A stretch of DNA of 64,000 bases from Candidatus Pelagisphaera phototrophica. GTDB taxonomy: Bacteria > Verrucomicrobiota > Verrucomicrobiia > Opitutales > Opitutaceae. Below are positions 19,284 to 27,892 of the stretch, piece after piece. The stretch spans positions 1,426,001-1,490,000 of the forward strand of contig NZ_CP076039.1 in assembly GCF_014529625.1 (NCBI RefSeq), given 5' to 3'. The position numbers and the translations under genes were made by a program. Numbering within the stretch: the first letter of the stretch is position 1; each line of letters opens with the position of its first letter. The notes beneath the pieces were generated by a model. It was not told where the DNA came from. It saw nothing but the letters and a program-made list of their open reading frames with translations, and did not search any database.

Positions 19284-19892
19284 ATGCGATACGTTTTTCT
19301 AGTATTTATTCTTGGTGTCATCGGGGTGTTAGCGATTCTCGGTCCACGAGGTGAGGTTTCAACTCGACCACCACTGGAAGTATTTTCAGACATGGATCGG
19401 ATGCCAAAGTACCAACCCCAAGCGAAAAGCGCTTTCTTCGCGGATGGCCGTACCGATCGGCTCCCAGTTGACGGAACAGTTGCTCGAGGTACATACTACG
19501 AAAACGAATACTATAGCACGGGGGAAAGCGGTGAAGAATTCGGCAGTGGGTTTCCTATTGGGGTCGACTATGACTCGATTTCACGCGGTGAGGATCGATT
19601 TAATATATACTGTTCGATTTGTCATGGTGCGGCAGGGGATGGAGACAGTATGACTAAAAAATATGGCATGCTGACGGTAGCGAACCTCACAGAACAGCGA
19701 TTGGTAGACTACACGGATGGGCAGCTTTACGACGTGGTTAAGAACGGTAAAGGGCTTATGCTTGGATACGCGGACCGTCTCACGGTCGAAGATCGCTGGA
19801 ACGTTGTCCTTTACGTCCGTGCTTTACAGCGGGCCGCAAACGGCACTGTTGATGATTTGACGCCTGCTAAGCGAGAGGAGCTCGGACTATGA
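19284..19892 (+). CDS. actE: Alternative Complex III subunit ActE, monoheme cytochrome c
   Basis: The 202-aa protein has an N-terminal hydrophobic anchor (YVFLVFILGVIGVLAILG) and a single heme c site, CSICH, near residue 110, within a class I cytochrome c domain. A candidate axial Met lies in GKGLMLGYADRL. A membrane-anchored monoheme cytochrome between ActD and ActF is ActE, which is expected to hand electrons from ActA to downstream carriers or the oxidase. Its stop overlaps the actF start (ATGA). Confidence 0.92.
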   Translation: MRYVFLVFILGVIGVLAILGPRGEVSTRPPLEVFSDMDRMPKYQPQAKSAFFADGRTDRLPVDGTVARGTYYENEYYSTGESGEEFGSGFPIGVDYDSISRGEDRFNIYCSICHGAAGDGDSMTKKYGMLTVANLTEQRLVDYTDGQLYDVVKNGKGLMLGYADRLTVEDRWNVVLYVRALQRAANGTVDDLTPAKREELGL

Positions 19893-21112
19893 GCGAAGAT
19901 TTTTCACCTAAGCCAAAAAAGTGGCTGGCGATCGGAGTCGTTGGACTGACCATTTCGTTTGTCGGCTTCTTTGTTGATACGCAACTAGCGGTATGGTCGT
20001 ATCTCATCGGGTTGATTTTCATCACATCCATCGCTGTCGGGATGCTGTTCCTGGTGATGATCCACCATATTTTCGATGCAGAGTGGTCCGTTATCGTGAG
20101 ACGGCAGGCGGAGCACTACATTTCTGCCCTACCATACATGGGATTTCTCTTTATCCCCCTTTTCATTATTACCTATATGGGCAAGGATCAAGGGGTGCTT
20201 TGGTTATGGATGAATCAGGATGCGCCTCTTCATGGTCATGGTACCGTGAGCACAGATATACTTTACCAAAAGAAGACTTGGTGGCTGTCGGAGACTTTTT
20301 TCTGGTTTCGAGCTGTTTTCTGTTTTGCGGTCTGGACCTATTTTGCTCGAGCGTTTCGGAAAAACTCGTTCACGCAGGATGAGGACGGTTCCCCTAATCA
20401 CACCTTTTCGAGCCGCAAACACGCTGCCGCGGGACTCATTCTGGTTGCCCTAACTTGGACCTCCGCGGCTTTCGATTGGATTATGGGCCTTGAGTACCAC
20501 TGGTTTTCCACTATGTTCGGTGTATGGATTTTCGCGAGTGCTATGCGTGCGGCGTTAGCGGTGATGCTTCTAACATGCGCGTTCTTGGTCGCGAAGGGTC
20601 CTTTGAAAGGAATTCTGAATACGAAGCATTTACATGACGTGGCCACTCTAGCCTTTGCGTTTACAGTATTTTGGGCTTACATTACCTTTTCCCAGTATTT
20701 CCTGATCTGGAATGCCAACATTCCGGAAGAGACTTTCTGGTTTAACGATCGCGAGCAGGGGATTTGGTGGCCGATCTCCATGATTTTGATCTTCGGTTAT
20801 TTTCTATTCCCGTTTCTCTATATGCTCCAGTTCCCGCTCAAAACGAATTTCAAGTCTATGACTTTCATGGCTACCTGGTTGCTGTGCATGAACCTGCTGG
20901 ATGTTTTCTTCAACATTCTTCCGTCTTTGAAGGACTCGCATGGCGAGCCATTTCAATTGTTCTCAAGTTTTCATAATATCATTTGGTACATTTCAGGAGT
21001 TGCTGGAGCCGGGGGAGTTTTACTTTGGGCCTACTGGTCGAGTTTCCTGAAAACGAAGATCATACCGATTCGCGATCCACGCATTCAGGATTGCTTGAAC
21101 CACAACCATTAA
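19889..21112 (+). CDS. actF: Alternative Complex III subunit ActF, NrfD-like membrane protein
   Basis: This 407-aa integral membrane protein has about ten hydrophobic helices and includes the family stretch VIVRRQAEHYISALPYMGFL and FHNIIWYISGVAGAGG. It is the second NrfD-like subunit of ACIII, paralogous to ActC, and is thought to be structural or to bind quinol less tightly. It ends with a cytoplasmic tail (DPRIQDCLNHNH). A 92-aa membrane protein follows after 11 bases, which suggests that transcription continues into the CcoN-like genes. Confidence 0.9.
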   Translation: MSEDFSPKPKKWLAIGVVGLTISFVGFFVDTQLAVWSYLIGLIFITSIAVGMLFLVMIHHIFDAEWSVIVRRQAEHYISALPYMGFLFIPLFIITYMGKDQGVLWLWMNQDAPLHGHGTVSTDILYQKKTWWLSETFFWFRAVFCFAVWTYFARAFRKNSFTQDEDGSPNHTFSSRKHAAAGLILVALTWTSAAFDWIMGLEYHWFSTMFGVWIFASAMRAALAVMLLTCAFLVAKGPLKGILNTKHLHDVATLAFAFTVFWAYITFSQYFLIWNANIPEETFWFNDREQGIWWPISMILIFGYFLFPFLYMLQFPLKTNFKSMTFMATWLLCMNLLDVFFNILPSLKDSHGEPFQLFSSFHNIIWYISGVAGAGGVLLWAYWSSFLKTKIIPIRDPRIQDCLNHNH

Positions 21113-21123
21113 TTTAAAGAGCG

Positions 21124-21402
21124 ATGAGCGAAACCGCCCAAACACCTTCACGAAGCGCCTTCCCAACGACTGTCGCTATATTGGGAAGTTTACTGATCTT
21201 CTATTTCTTTATTAGTTTCACGTATCTGGATTCAGAAGTCGAATCGGGAGAGCCTTCCTTAGAGCGACCCTCATTGGTAGAGCACGAAGCAATCGTTTCG
21301 GAAAAACTTTCCAAGTACTCGGTTATGGACGCCTCCACAGGTAAAGTTCGGCTGCCCATAGAGCGCGCCAAAGAGCTTATCGTTTCTGAAAACTCAAAGT
21401 AG
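21124..21402 (+). CDS. 92-aa single-pass membrane protein linking actF to the CcoN-like gene
   Basis: The product has one helix near residues 17-35 (VAILGSLLIFYFFISFTYL) followed by a periplasmic tail. The end of the tail contains DASTGKVRLPIERAKELIV, a short motif that, from memory, recurs in small proteins placed between act genes and oxidase-type genes in Verrucomicrobiota. No heme or metal site is present. Position and topology suggest a small accessory subunit tethering ACIII to the following complex. This is inference; no function is established here. The ATG follows AAAGAGCG. Confidence 0.7.
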   Translation: MSETAQTPSRSAFPTTVAILGSLLIFYFFISFTYLDSEVESGEPSLERPSLVEHEAIVSEKLSKYSVMDASTGKVRLPIERAKELIVSENSK

Positions 21403-21443
21403 TTTATACAGACTGAGGAGTTCATCGAATTGTAGTTTTGAAT

Positions 21444-22922
21444 ATGAATTTGATCGGCAATATTTGCTCTTCGCTTTTTCCTGATCTCTCGGGAGATTCG
21501 AAGAACCGTGAGGGTGTCCGTGGGATTGATGCGTCGATTCGCTTTCCCCTACTTGCACTGATCATAAGCGCGTTTGTTTGGCTGATTGTAGCGACTGTTT
21601 TCGGATTGATTGCCTCCATAAAATTGCACTCGCCTGGATTCCTTGCGGATTACTCGTTCCTCACTTACGGAAAGGTGGCCCCTATTTTCTGGAACTCCTT
21701 GGTGTACGGCTGGCTTTTTAATGCCGGTCTGGCCTGTGCGGTTTTTTTGTTGAGTCGACTAGGCGGGAACAACGCAGGACTAGGAGAGTTTCTAACTATT
21801 TCTATCACTCTTTGGAATACCGGAGTCACGGCTGGGATAATTGGAATCATGTGGGGCGAGCAATTACCTTTTCAGTGGCTCGAGTTCCCCGCGTTTGCAG
21901 CACCGATATTGTTCTTAGCGTTCCTAGGAATTGGGACTTGGAGTTTGCTGACCTTTAGGGCTCGAATTCATAGATCGAGCTACGCATCGCAATGGTGGAT
22001 TCTCGCTTCAATTTTTTCGTTTGCGTGGATCTACACGGCTGCACAGGTAATGTTGGTCGGCATGCCGGCGCAGGGAGCCATTCAAACATTGGTCAACTCC
22101 TGGTACGTTGAGAATGTATTTGGATTGTTTATTGCTCCGTTAGCATTCGCGACTCTCTATTATCTTCTTCCCAAAACGTTGGGCGCGGCAGTTGTTGGGT
22201 ACAAGTATTCGAGTTGGGCGTTCTGGTCATGGTTCTTGTTTGCTAGCTTTTCAGGAATTGCGGATCTCGCGAATGGTCCAATACCTGCGTGGGTATCCTC
22301 TTTAGGGGTTATCGCGACTTTTGGCCTTCTGATTCCAACGACTACGATGTCGATCCAGTTCTTATCCAGTTTGTTCAGCCGTTTCAGTGTGATATGGGAC
22401 TCAGCAACCGCCCGCTACCTATTTGTAGGTTGTATTACATTCCTACTTGTAATGTATCACAAGATTTTTGGAGCACTCAGAGGTTCACTGGATACCACTC
22501 AGTTTTCCCTCTATGACTCAGGCGTCACTCAACTTGCGCTGTTTGGATTCGCTGGGATGACTTTTACAGGTGCCATTTATTTTATTCTTCCACGCCTTTT
22601 GAATAAGGAACTTCCTTCCACTTCTCTGATCGATTTGCAGTTTTGGTCCCATTTGATGGGGTTGATTCTCGTATCCATAGGACTGATTTCAGGAGGCACT
22701 CAACAAGGAGAACTGATGAACGGAAGCACTGCTGAAGCGCTCGTTGTGGTAAAGACGATGCAGAGTAGTTTCTATCTAACTACCATTGGAATGGTGTTCT
22801 TTCTTTTTGGAGCTGTGGCTAGTGGAGCAACTTACATTGGAATCATGCTTTCGACTCGGACACCGGAGGAAACCGAAACTAGTCTTATTAAAGAGGCTCC
22901 GGAATTGGAGTATAGCACCTAA
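21444..22922 (+). CDS. CcoN-like membrane protein lacking all heme and copper ligands
   Basis: The 492-aa protein has the length and about twelve-helix layout of cbb3 oxidase subunit I (CcoN) and aligns without gaps across key helices. The metal-binding residues are replaced: the first low-spin heme His in PxHxN is Phe82 (PIFWN); the CuB His in WxxHN is Glu223 (WYVEN); the CuB His pair in GPHHLHY is Ala273-Asp274 (GIADLAN); the HAH or HVH heme ligands are Val361 and Gln363 (GVTQLALFGF). The tyrosine cross-linked to CuB His in cbb3 enzymes is Ala267. The only four histidines lie elsewhere. It cannot be a normal oxygen reductase. The intact frame argues for selection. The ATG at 21444 is chosen over a TTG at 21438. 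Confidence 0.88.
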   Translation: MNLIGNICSSLFPDLSGDSKNREGVRGIDASIRFPLLALIISAFVWLIVATVFGLIASIKLHSPGFLADYSFLTYGKVAPIFWNSLVYGWLFNAGLACAVFLLSRLGGNNAGLGEFLTISITLWNTGVTAGIIGIMWGEQLPFQWLEFPAFAAPILFLAFLGIGTWSLLTFRARIHRSSYASQWWILASIFSFAWIYTAAQVMLVGMPAQGAIQTLVNSWYVENVFGLFIAPLAFATLYYLLPKTLGAAVVGYKYSSWAFWSWFLFASFSGIADLANGPIPAWVSSLGVIATFGLLIPTTTMSIQFLSSLFSRFSVIWDSATARYLFVGCITFLLVMYHKIFGALRGSLDTTQFSLYDSGVTQLALFGFAGMTFTGAIYFILPRLLNKELPSTSLIDLQFWSHLMGLILVSIGLISGGTQQGELMNGSTAEALVVVKTMQSSFYLTTIGMVFFLFGAVASGATYIGIMLSTRTPEETETSLIKEAPELEYST

Positions 22923-23584
22923 TGAATCGTGGTCCTTTCATATTTTTAGGGATTTTCCTCATCGTCGCAACTTCTTGGACGTTCGTTCTTTTTAAAACAA
23001 ACCAAGGGGTAGGGAACCTTTCCGCAGTACTTGATGAGGATCTAGGTAAGTACGTTCCTGGTAAAACGATTGGAGCAGCGGCCCACGGCAAGGAAGTCTA
23101 TCAAGAATTGGGCTGTATCGCCTGTCACACGCAGCAGGTGCGAGTGGCATCTGGAATGGACATCGCTCGAGGTTGGGGTGAACGGCAGTCTGTGGCTCGC
23201 GACTATATTAATGACGAAAGATCACTCATTGGAAATGTTCGGATTGGTCCGGATCTTTCTAATGTTGGGGCACGTCAATTAGACAGGAATTGGCACCTCC
23301 TTCATTTCTACAATCCCCAAATCAATTCCCAGGGAACGAACATGCCACCGTATCCATTTCTTTACGAAGTGCGTGAGGTCGTTGGTGAGGCATCAGCGAA
23401 CGCCCTTGATCTGCCGGAAGAGTTTTCTCCTGGAGAAGGACTTGAGGTGATCCCGACAAGAAAGGCGGAATCGCTCGCTTCATACATGCTAAGCTTGAAA
23501 GTTGATTACGATTTAAAGGAAGCCCCTAAATCGAACGAAACGATGGCTGAGGAATTAGCCGTTGCGTTGGAGAATGCACAGTAA
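22922..23584 (+). CDS. ccoO: CcoO-like membrane-anchored monoheme cytochrome c
   Basis: This 220-aa protein begins with a membrane helix (GPFIFLGIFLIVATSWTFV) and carries one heme c site, Cys65-Cys68-His69 (CIACHTQQVR), with a probable axial Met141 in TNMPPYPFL. The RIGPDLSNVG segment also matches CcoO of cbb3 oxidases. All heme-binding features are intact, in contrast to the CcoN-like neighbour. In canonical cbb3 enzymes CcoO receives electrons from CcoP and delivers them to CcoN; here the recipient has no heme. The start overlaps the previous stop (TAATG). Confidence 0.85.
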   Translation: MNRGPFIFLGIFLIVATSWTFVLFKTNQGVGNLSAVLDEDLGKYVPGKTIGAAAHGKEVYQELGCIACHTQQVRVASGMDIARGWGERQSVARDYINDERSLIGNVRIGPDLSNVGARQLDRNWHLLHFYNPQINSQGTNMPPYPFLYEVREVVGEASANALDLPEEFSPGEGLEVIPTRKAESLASYMLSLKVDYDLKEAPKSNETMAEELAVALENAQ

Positions 23585-24231
23585 TGAGTGACGAATTCCA
23601 AAATCGGGATTTACCGGGAATCGACCAATCGCTAGCCAGCGATGGGAGTATCGTAAAGACCCATGCGCGGATCCGTCGCGAGCCATCTACGGCTTTCCCA
23701 GTACTTTTTTTTACCTGCTCGGCGGTAATCGCCGTAATAATTTTTAGTTGGTTTTACGCTCGACGTTACTTAGGCGAGGAGAATTCTTATTTGCACGAAA
23801 GAGCTGATATCGCTCTACACAATGATTGGCAGGAGCGACCTAGAGGTCCAATCGTTTACGATTACTTTGCGATTGGAGAATCGCTCTACACAAAGATGGC
23901 TTGCGTGGGCTGTCACCAGGCGGATGGAAATGGTCTTCCGGGTCAGTTCCCTCCATTGGCAGGTTCTGAGTATGTGATCACCGAAGACCAGGCTGTGCCA
24001 ACGAAAATTTTGCTAGCGGGTTTAGTAGGCCCAATCACAGTTAAAGGAAACGAATATAATGGGAATATGCCGGCTTATGGTCTGGGCTTAAAGGATCATG
24101 AAATTGCAGGTCTAGTTACCTATATTCGTAATAACTGGGGCAACGAGGCAGGCGAGGTCAACACTGATCGAGTTGCCGCTATACGAGCCGAAATCGGGGT
24201 TCGTAGCCCGTATACTGCAGAAGAACTCTAG
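23584..24231 (+). CDS. CcoP-like membrane-anchored monoheme cytochrome c
   Basis: The 215-aa product has a soluble cytoplasmic N-terminus of about 45 residues, one membrane helix (AFPVLFFTCSAVIAVIIFSWF) and a periplasmic class I cytochrome c domain. The heme site is Cys107-Cys110-His111 (CVGCHQADGNG) and Met162 in NMPAYG is the likely sixth ligand. Canonical CcoP has two hemes; this has one, so the name is by position only. It overlaps the CcoO-like gene (TAATG) and ends the respiratory operon, 30 bases before the convergent proC. Confidence 0.8.
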   Translation: MSDEFQNRDLPGIDQSLASDGSIVKTHARIRREPSTAFPVLFFTCSAVIAVIIFSWFYARRYLGEENSYLHERADIALHNDWQERPRGPIVYDYFAIGESLYTKMACVGCHQADGNGLPGQFPPLAGSEYVITEDQAVPTKILLAGLVGPITVKGNEYNGNMPAYGLGLKDHEIAGLVTYIRNNWGNEAGEVNTDRVAAIRAEIGVRSPYTAEEL

Positions 24232-24261
24232 GCCGGATTGCACGGTTTATTCGAATACTAT

Positions 24262-25068
24262 TCAGCCTGCTGGTCTGGATAGTTCTTCCGAACGATTAAC
24301 CGCTTTATATATCCCTTTGTGGATCGTTTCGGACCAATCGGCGGACTTGAGGCTCTCCAGCAAAGCGTGGGTCACACCGTTGGGCGAGACCACTTCATCG
24401 ACTAGTTCAGAAGGAAGCTGGCCGCTTTGCTTCATTAGTTCGAGGGAACCGATTCCGGTCTCTATCGCTAGTTGAGTGGCAAGGGAGCGTTCTAGCCCAT
24501 GCGTTTCAGCTGCTTGCGCGACAAAGTCGATAAACTGAAAAAAGACTGCGGGTCCGCAGCCGCTTACCGCGGTAACGATGTGCATTTGCGGTTCATTGAC
24601 TTCGTAGCTGGCCCCCAACGCCCCAAGCATTGATTCCACGATTTCTCGGTCGTCGTTGGTGGGAGGATTTTCAAAGCAATAGGCACTCACCCCTTTGCCA
24701 ATTCGCGATGGCGTGTTGGGCATGACTCGAACCACGTTTCGAGCTAAAGGAAATGCGCTTCGAAGTGACGGCAGGTTGCGTCCGGCGAGTACGGAAATCA
24801 ACAATGAGCCTTTGGCAGCATTTCCTTCCTCTTCCGTTATGGTATCCAAATGCTGGGGCTTGAATGCTAGAATAACGGTATTGGACTGGTTGAGGAGCTC
24901 GAGACGCGAGGAAGATAGTCTAATACCCGCTTCCAGGGAGAGAGCCCGTGCGGTCTTTCCCGATCCCGAGATGCAACTGACTTCTTGCGAGGAAAAAACG
25001 CCTTTTTTTAAAATGCCAAGTACGATCGCCCGAGCGAGGTTTCCTGCACCAATAAATCCAATACTCAT
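24262..25068 (-). CDS. proC: pyrroline-5-carboxylate reductase ProC
   Basis: This 268-aa enzyme starts MSIGFIGAGNLARAIVLG, the NAD(P)-binding GxGxxxA fold of ProC, and includes VVRVMPNTPSRIGKGVSAYC, the conserved segment after the Rossmann domain. The C-terminal motif reads TAVSGCGPAVFFQFIDFV and LVDEVVSPNGVTHALLESL (family consensus SPGGTT; here SPNGVT, a small departure). It reduces 1-pyrroline-5-carboxylate to proline in the cytoplasm. The start at 25068 is chosen by family alignment; the longer frame to 25125 runs into the preceding kinase gene, which ends 5 bases upstream. Confidence 0.92.
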   Translation of the reverse strand: MSIGFIGAGNLARAIVLGILKKGVFSSQEVSCISGSGKTARALSLEAGIRLSSSRLELLNQSNTVILAFKPQHLDTITEEEGNAAKGSLLISVLAGRNLPSLRSAFPLARNVVRVMPNTPSRIGKGVSAYCFENPPTNDDREIVESMLGALGASYEVNEPQMHIVTAVSGCGPAVFFQFIDFVAQAAETHGLERSLATQLAIETGIGSLELMKQSGQLPSELVDEVVSPNGVTHALLESLKSADWSETIHKGIYKAVNRSEELSRPAG

Positions 25069-25073
25069 ATAAA

Positions 25074-26195
25074 CTAGGCGTCGCTTTCTTGATACGGATG
25101 AGTGAACTCGGCCGTGACTCCGCAAGTCTCATTTTTATTGATTCGAATTTCACCTCCCAAAGTGCGAATGGCGTGGCGAGCGATTGTCAGCCCCATTCCG
25201 ACCCCAACGGTGTTTTTCGTGCTGACGAAGGGTTCGAACATATTGTCTTCCACCTCTGGGTCGATTCCATCCCCTTTGTCGATGACTTGAAAAACCACAT
25301 TCTGCTGGTCATCGGAAAATTGGGTGGTGAGCCTAATGGGCCGCTCTCTCTTCTTGGATGGGATATAGCTTTCCCAAGCATTTAGGATTAGTTTGGAAAG
25401 GGCATCCTCGAAGGCTTCAATGTTTGTCTGGATCGACTTTCCATCGAGCTGGTTGTCTATATCGACAACCATGCTCGTGCCCGCAGCTTCATTTGCTCGC
25501 TCGATACTATTGGCAACAAGCTTGTCGATCAACATGCTGTGTAGCGATAGCTTTGTAGTGAATGCAACCGTACTCAGCTGTTTTATGATACCGACGATTC
25601 GGTTTGCAGCTCCTTCAACCCGGGTAAGGTTGTGCAAAACTTTCTCCGCGTCATTGTGATTGGCTTTCGCCAGTTCCATGTAACCCATAACGACTCCGAG
25701 GAGGTTATTGAGGTTATGGGCGATGCCCTGGGTGAGCGCTCCAATCGATGCGGCCCGTCGCGATTCGCCGAGCCGTTTGGTCAGTTCGATATTATCCTGA
25801 TTAATTGCCAGATATTTGAGTTGCGACCTAATTCGAGCGGTGGTCTCCTCCAAATCGATGGGCTTGGTGATGTAGTCTACTGCACCGGCTTGTAGTCCTT
25901 CCAGCTTTCCTTTTTTTGAGTTTTGGGCGGTTACAAAAATGACCGGGATAGATTTTGTGCGTTCATCCTCACGGAGTCTTTGGCAGACTTCAAAGCCATC
26001 CATGCCGGGCATCATGATATCCAAAAGTATGAGATCGGGCGAACCCGACCGAGCGAGCTCGAGTCCCTCCTGCCCGCTTCGAGCGGTTAGTACCCCGAGC
26101 CCCTCTAGTTTGAGTTTACGACTCAAAACCTGAATATTAACCGGCTCATCATCGACTACCAGTATCGTGCGATCGGGCGAATTTTGCTCGGTCAT
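25074..26195 (-). CDS. response regulator-histidine kinase fusion protein
   Basis: The 373-aa protein is soluble. Residues about 10-125 form a receiver domain (ILVVDDEPVNIQVLSRKL, phosphoacceptor Asp in LILLDIMMPGMDG, Lys in DYITKPIDL). A short coiled linker leads to a kinase core with the dimerisation histidine in GIAHNLNNLLGVV, an N box (EDALSKLILNAWESY) and G boxes (DKGDGIDP, GVGMGLTIARHAI). A receiver before a kinase, without a sensor domain, suggests it is switched by another kinase's phosphate. It lies between folD and proC on the same strand. A GTG at 26222 is an alternative start. Confidence 0.85.
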   Translation of the reverse strand: MTEQNSPDRTILVVDDEPVNIQVLSRKLKLEGLGVLTARSGQEGLELARSGSPDLILLDIMMPGMDGFEVCQRLREDERTKSIPVIFVTAQNSKKGKLEGLQAGAVDYITKPIDLEETTARIRSQLKYLAINQDNIELTKRLGESRRAASIGALTQGIAHNLNNLLGVVMGYMELAKANHNDAEKVLHNLTRVEGAANRIVGIIKQLSTVAFTTKLSLHSMLIDKLVANSIERANEAAGTSMVVDIDNQLDGKSIQTNIEAFEDALSKLILNAWESYIPSKKRERPIRLTTQFSDDQQNVVFQVIDKGDGIDPEVEDNMFEPFVSTKNTVGVGMGLTIARHAIRTLGGEIRINKNETCGVTAEFTHPYQESDA

Positions 26196-26232
26196 ATTTG
26201 GAAGAAATGAATTATTTGACACATTAAGCCAA

Positions 26233-27105
26233 TCAAGCGTTTTGCAATTCGTATGCTTTAACTGTATTTTTCATTAATATTGCCACGGTCATCGGACCAA
26301 CGCCTCCCGGAACGGGAGTGATTCTCGAAGCGAGAGGGGAAACTTCGCTAAAGTTGACGTCTCCCACAAGTTTGTACCCCTTTTTCTTAGATGAATCTTC
26401 GACCCGGTTAATCCCGACGTCTATCACGACGGCACCCTCTTTCACCATGTCGCCGGCGACCATTTCCGGCTTGCCAATCGCCGCTACGAGAACATCCGCT
26501 TGTCGAGTGATTTCCTTCAGATTCCGCGTTCTAGAGTGACAGACCGTAACCGTCGCATTCGCATGCGGTCCTTTCTGCATTGCGAGAAGAGAAAACGTTT
26601 TCCCGACGATTAAGCTGCGACCTAAAACGACGACATGCTTTCCTTCAAGTGGGACGCCTTCCCTTTGGCAGATTTCGATGATTCCAGCTGGAGTACAAGA
26701 AACGAACCCGGTGGGATCCTCTTGAACAATCCTACCAGCGTTGACGACGTGAAAACCGTCGACGTCTTTGATCGGGTCTATGCGGTTGAACGCGGACTGT
26801 TCATCGAGTTGTGAGGGTAACGGTGATTGTATCAAAATTCCGTTTACCGAGCTATCTGCGTTTAGTTCGTCAATTTTTGCAAAAAGCACGTCCTTTGTGA
26901 TCGTGTCTTCAAAGGCGAAAAGCAGGGGACGAATCCCGATTCTTTCAGCGGTCTGATTCTTGCTTCGAACATAGGAAACAGACGCCGGATCTTCGCCGAC
27001 TCGAATAAAGGCGATACAGGGTTTGGCTCCCTTTATCTGAGATACTTTTGAATTGAGCTCATCGACAATATCGCGAGCGATTTGTTTGCCATCAATTAGT
27101 TTCAT
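26233..27105 (-). CDS. folD: bifunctional methylenetetrahydrofolate dehydrogenase/cyclohydrolase FolD
   Basis: This 290-aa enzyme shows the FolD signatures: the catalytic region around [15 protein letters not shown] with its Lys, the stretch [31 protein letters not shown] in the NADP-binding fold, and the C-terminal [18 protein letters not shown]. Both activities, oxidation of methylenetetrahydrofolate and hydrolysis of the methenyl form, share one site. It lies between the secreted hypothetical protein gene and the kinase fusion, in the same orientation, and probably in one operon. Confidence 0.96.
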   Translation of the reverse strand: MKLIDGKQIARDIVDELNSKVSQIKGAKPCIAFIRVGEDPASVSYVRSKNQTAERIGIRPLLFAFEDTITKDVLFAKIDELNADSSVNGILIQSPLPSQLDEQSAFNRIDPIKDVDGFHVVNAGRIVQEDPTGFVSCTPAGIIEICQREGVPLEGKHVVVLGRSLIVGKTFSLLAMQKGPHANATVTVCHSRTRNLKEITRQADVLVAAIGKPEMVAGDMVKEGAVVIDVGINRVEDSSKKKGYKLVGDVNFSEVSPLASRITPVPGGVGPMTVAILMKNTVKAYELQNA

Positions 27106-27145
27106 TTAGATGCAAGCGAATCTACCAATTATGAGTGTGAAACGG

Positions 27146-27892
27146 TTAGTTTTTCTTTTTCAACATCTTGGCGCGAAGCACGATGGAATCTATGTTTTCA
27201 AGGTCATCGATCGTCCCCCAAGCCGTTAATCGTGTATTCACGAAATTGGTAAACGGCTCCGCATCAGGAAGCTTCGAGTGATCGACGTAGGCAATTGTTT
27301 CATTGTCGCTGTTGATCAACTTGAATTTGTATCCCGATCGAGTTGACTCGAGATAGCTAGCAGAGACAAGTATGCCTTCCAAGGATTGACCAGAGTCGCT
27401 AACGATTTTGGGCTGCTTGGGCACTACGGTTCTTGCCGCGTTCGGCTTAAGTTTTGGTGTGGGCGGCACCGAGTAGTCGCGAATGTAACCGAGTACGATA
27501 GTTTCAAGGTTTATATGGCAGAACCGCGGGTCGATAGAGACAATCTCCGCCTTGTCCAGGTCGGTTGCGATCGCGAGGATATCAGCATCGGATCTTGGGC
27601 TTAGCAAGTAGCGAGAGCCAGGAAGTGGAAGGAAATTTTTTCCTATGTCTTGGCTATCTAAATACACAAGAAACTCGCCTCTGTAGTAAATCGGTCTCCA
27701 CCCAGAGGCAGGTTCGGTATTCTTTGGCCACTCTGCGTTCACAGCGAGCGAAAGGGAAGGGAGTTTTCCAATTTGAGTGGAGTTAGGGTCGGGGCGAATC
27801 CGAACGTTGATTGACTCTTGGGCGAATGTGGAAACGCCACCTGCCAGGGTCGCTAGTAGCACCAATATAGGTAGGATGATGACAGCTTTCAT
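27146..27892 (-). CDS. secreted protein of unknown function
   Basis: The 248-aa product has a clear signal peptide (ILPILVLLATLAGGVSTFA, cleavage expected after FAQ near residue 25). Two regions of beta-rich sequence follow: one near 28-80 resembling a small SH3-like barrel (ESINVRIRPDPNSTQIGKL), the other near 165-240 (GILVSASYLESTRSGYKF). A linker between them is Pro/Lys-rich. No catalytic motif or membrane segment is visible. The start overlaps the upstream pseudouridine synthase stop by 4 bases, so the two are cotranscribed. The function is unknown. Confidence 0.75.
   Translation of the reverse strand: MKAVIILPILVLLATLAGGVSTFAQESINVRIRPDPNSTQIGKLPSLSLAVNAEWPKNTEPASGWRPIYYRGEFLVYLDSQDIGKNFLPLPGSRYLLSPRSDADILAIATDLDKAEIVSIDPRFCHINLETIVLGYIRDYSVPPTPKLKPNAARTVVPKQPKIVSDSGQSLEGILVSASYLESTRSGYKFKLINSDNETIAYVDHSKLPDAEPFTNFVNTRLTAWGTIDDLENIDSIVLRAKMLKKKN

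Noticed and set aside
21438-22922. Sequencing errors as the cause of missing CcoN histidines
   Set aside because: All six ligand codons and the tyrosine codon differ at once, while the frame and flanking conserved residues are intact. Random errors would not give this.
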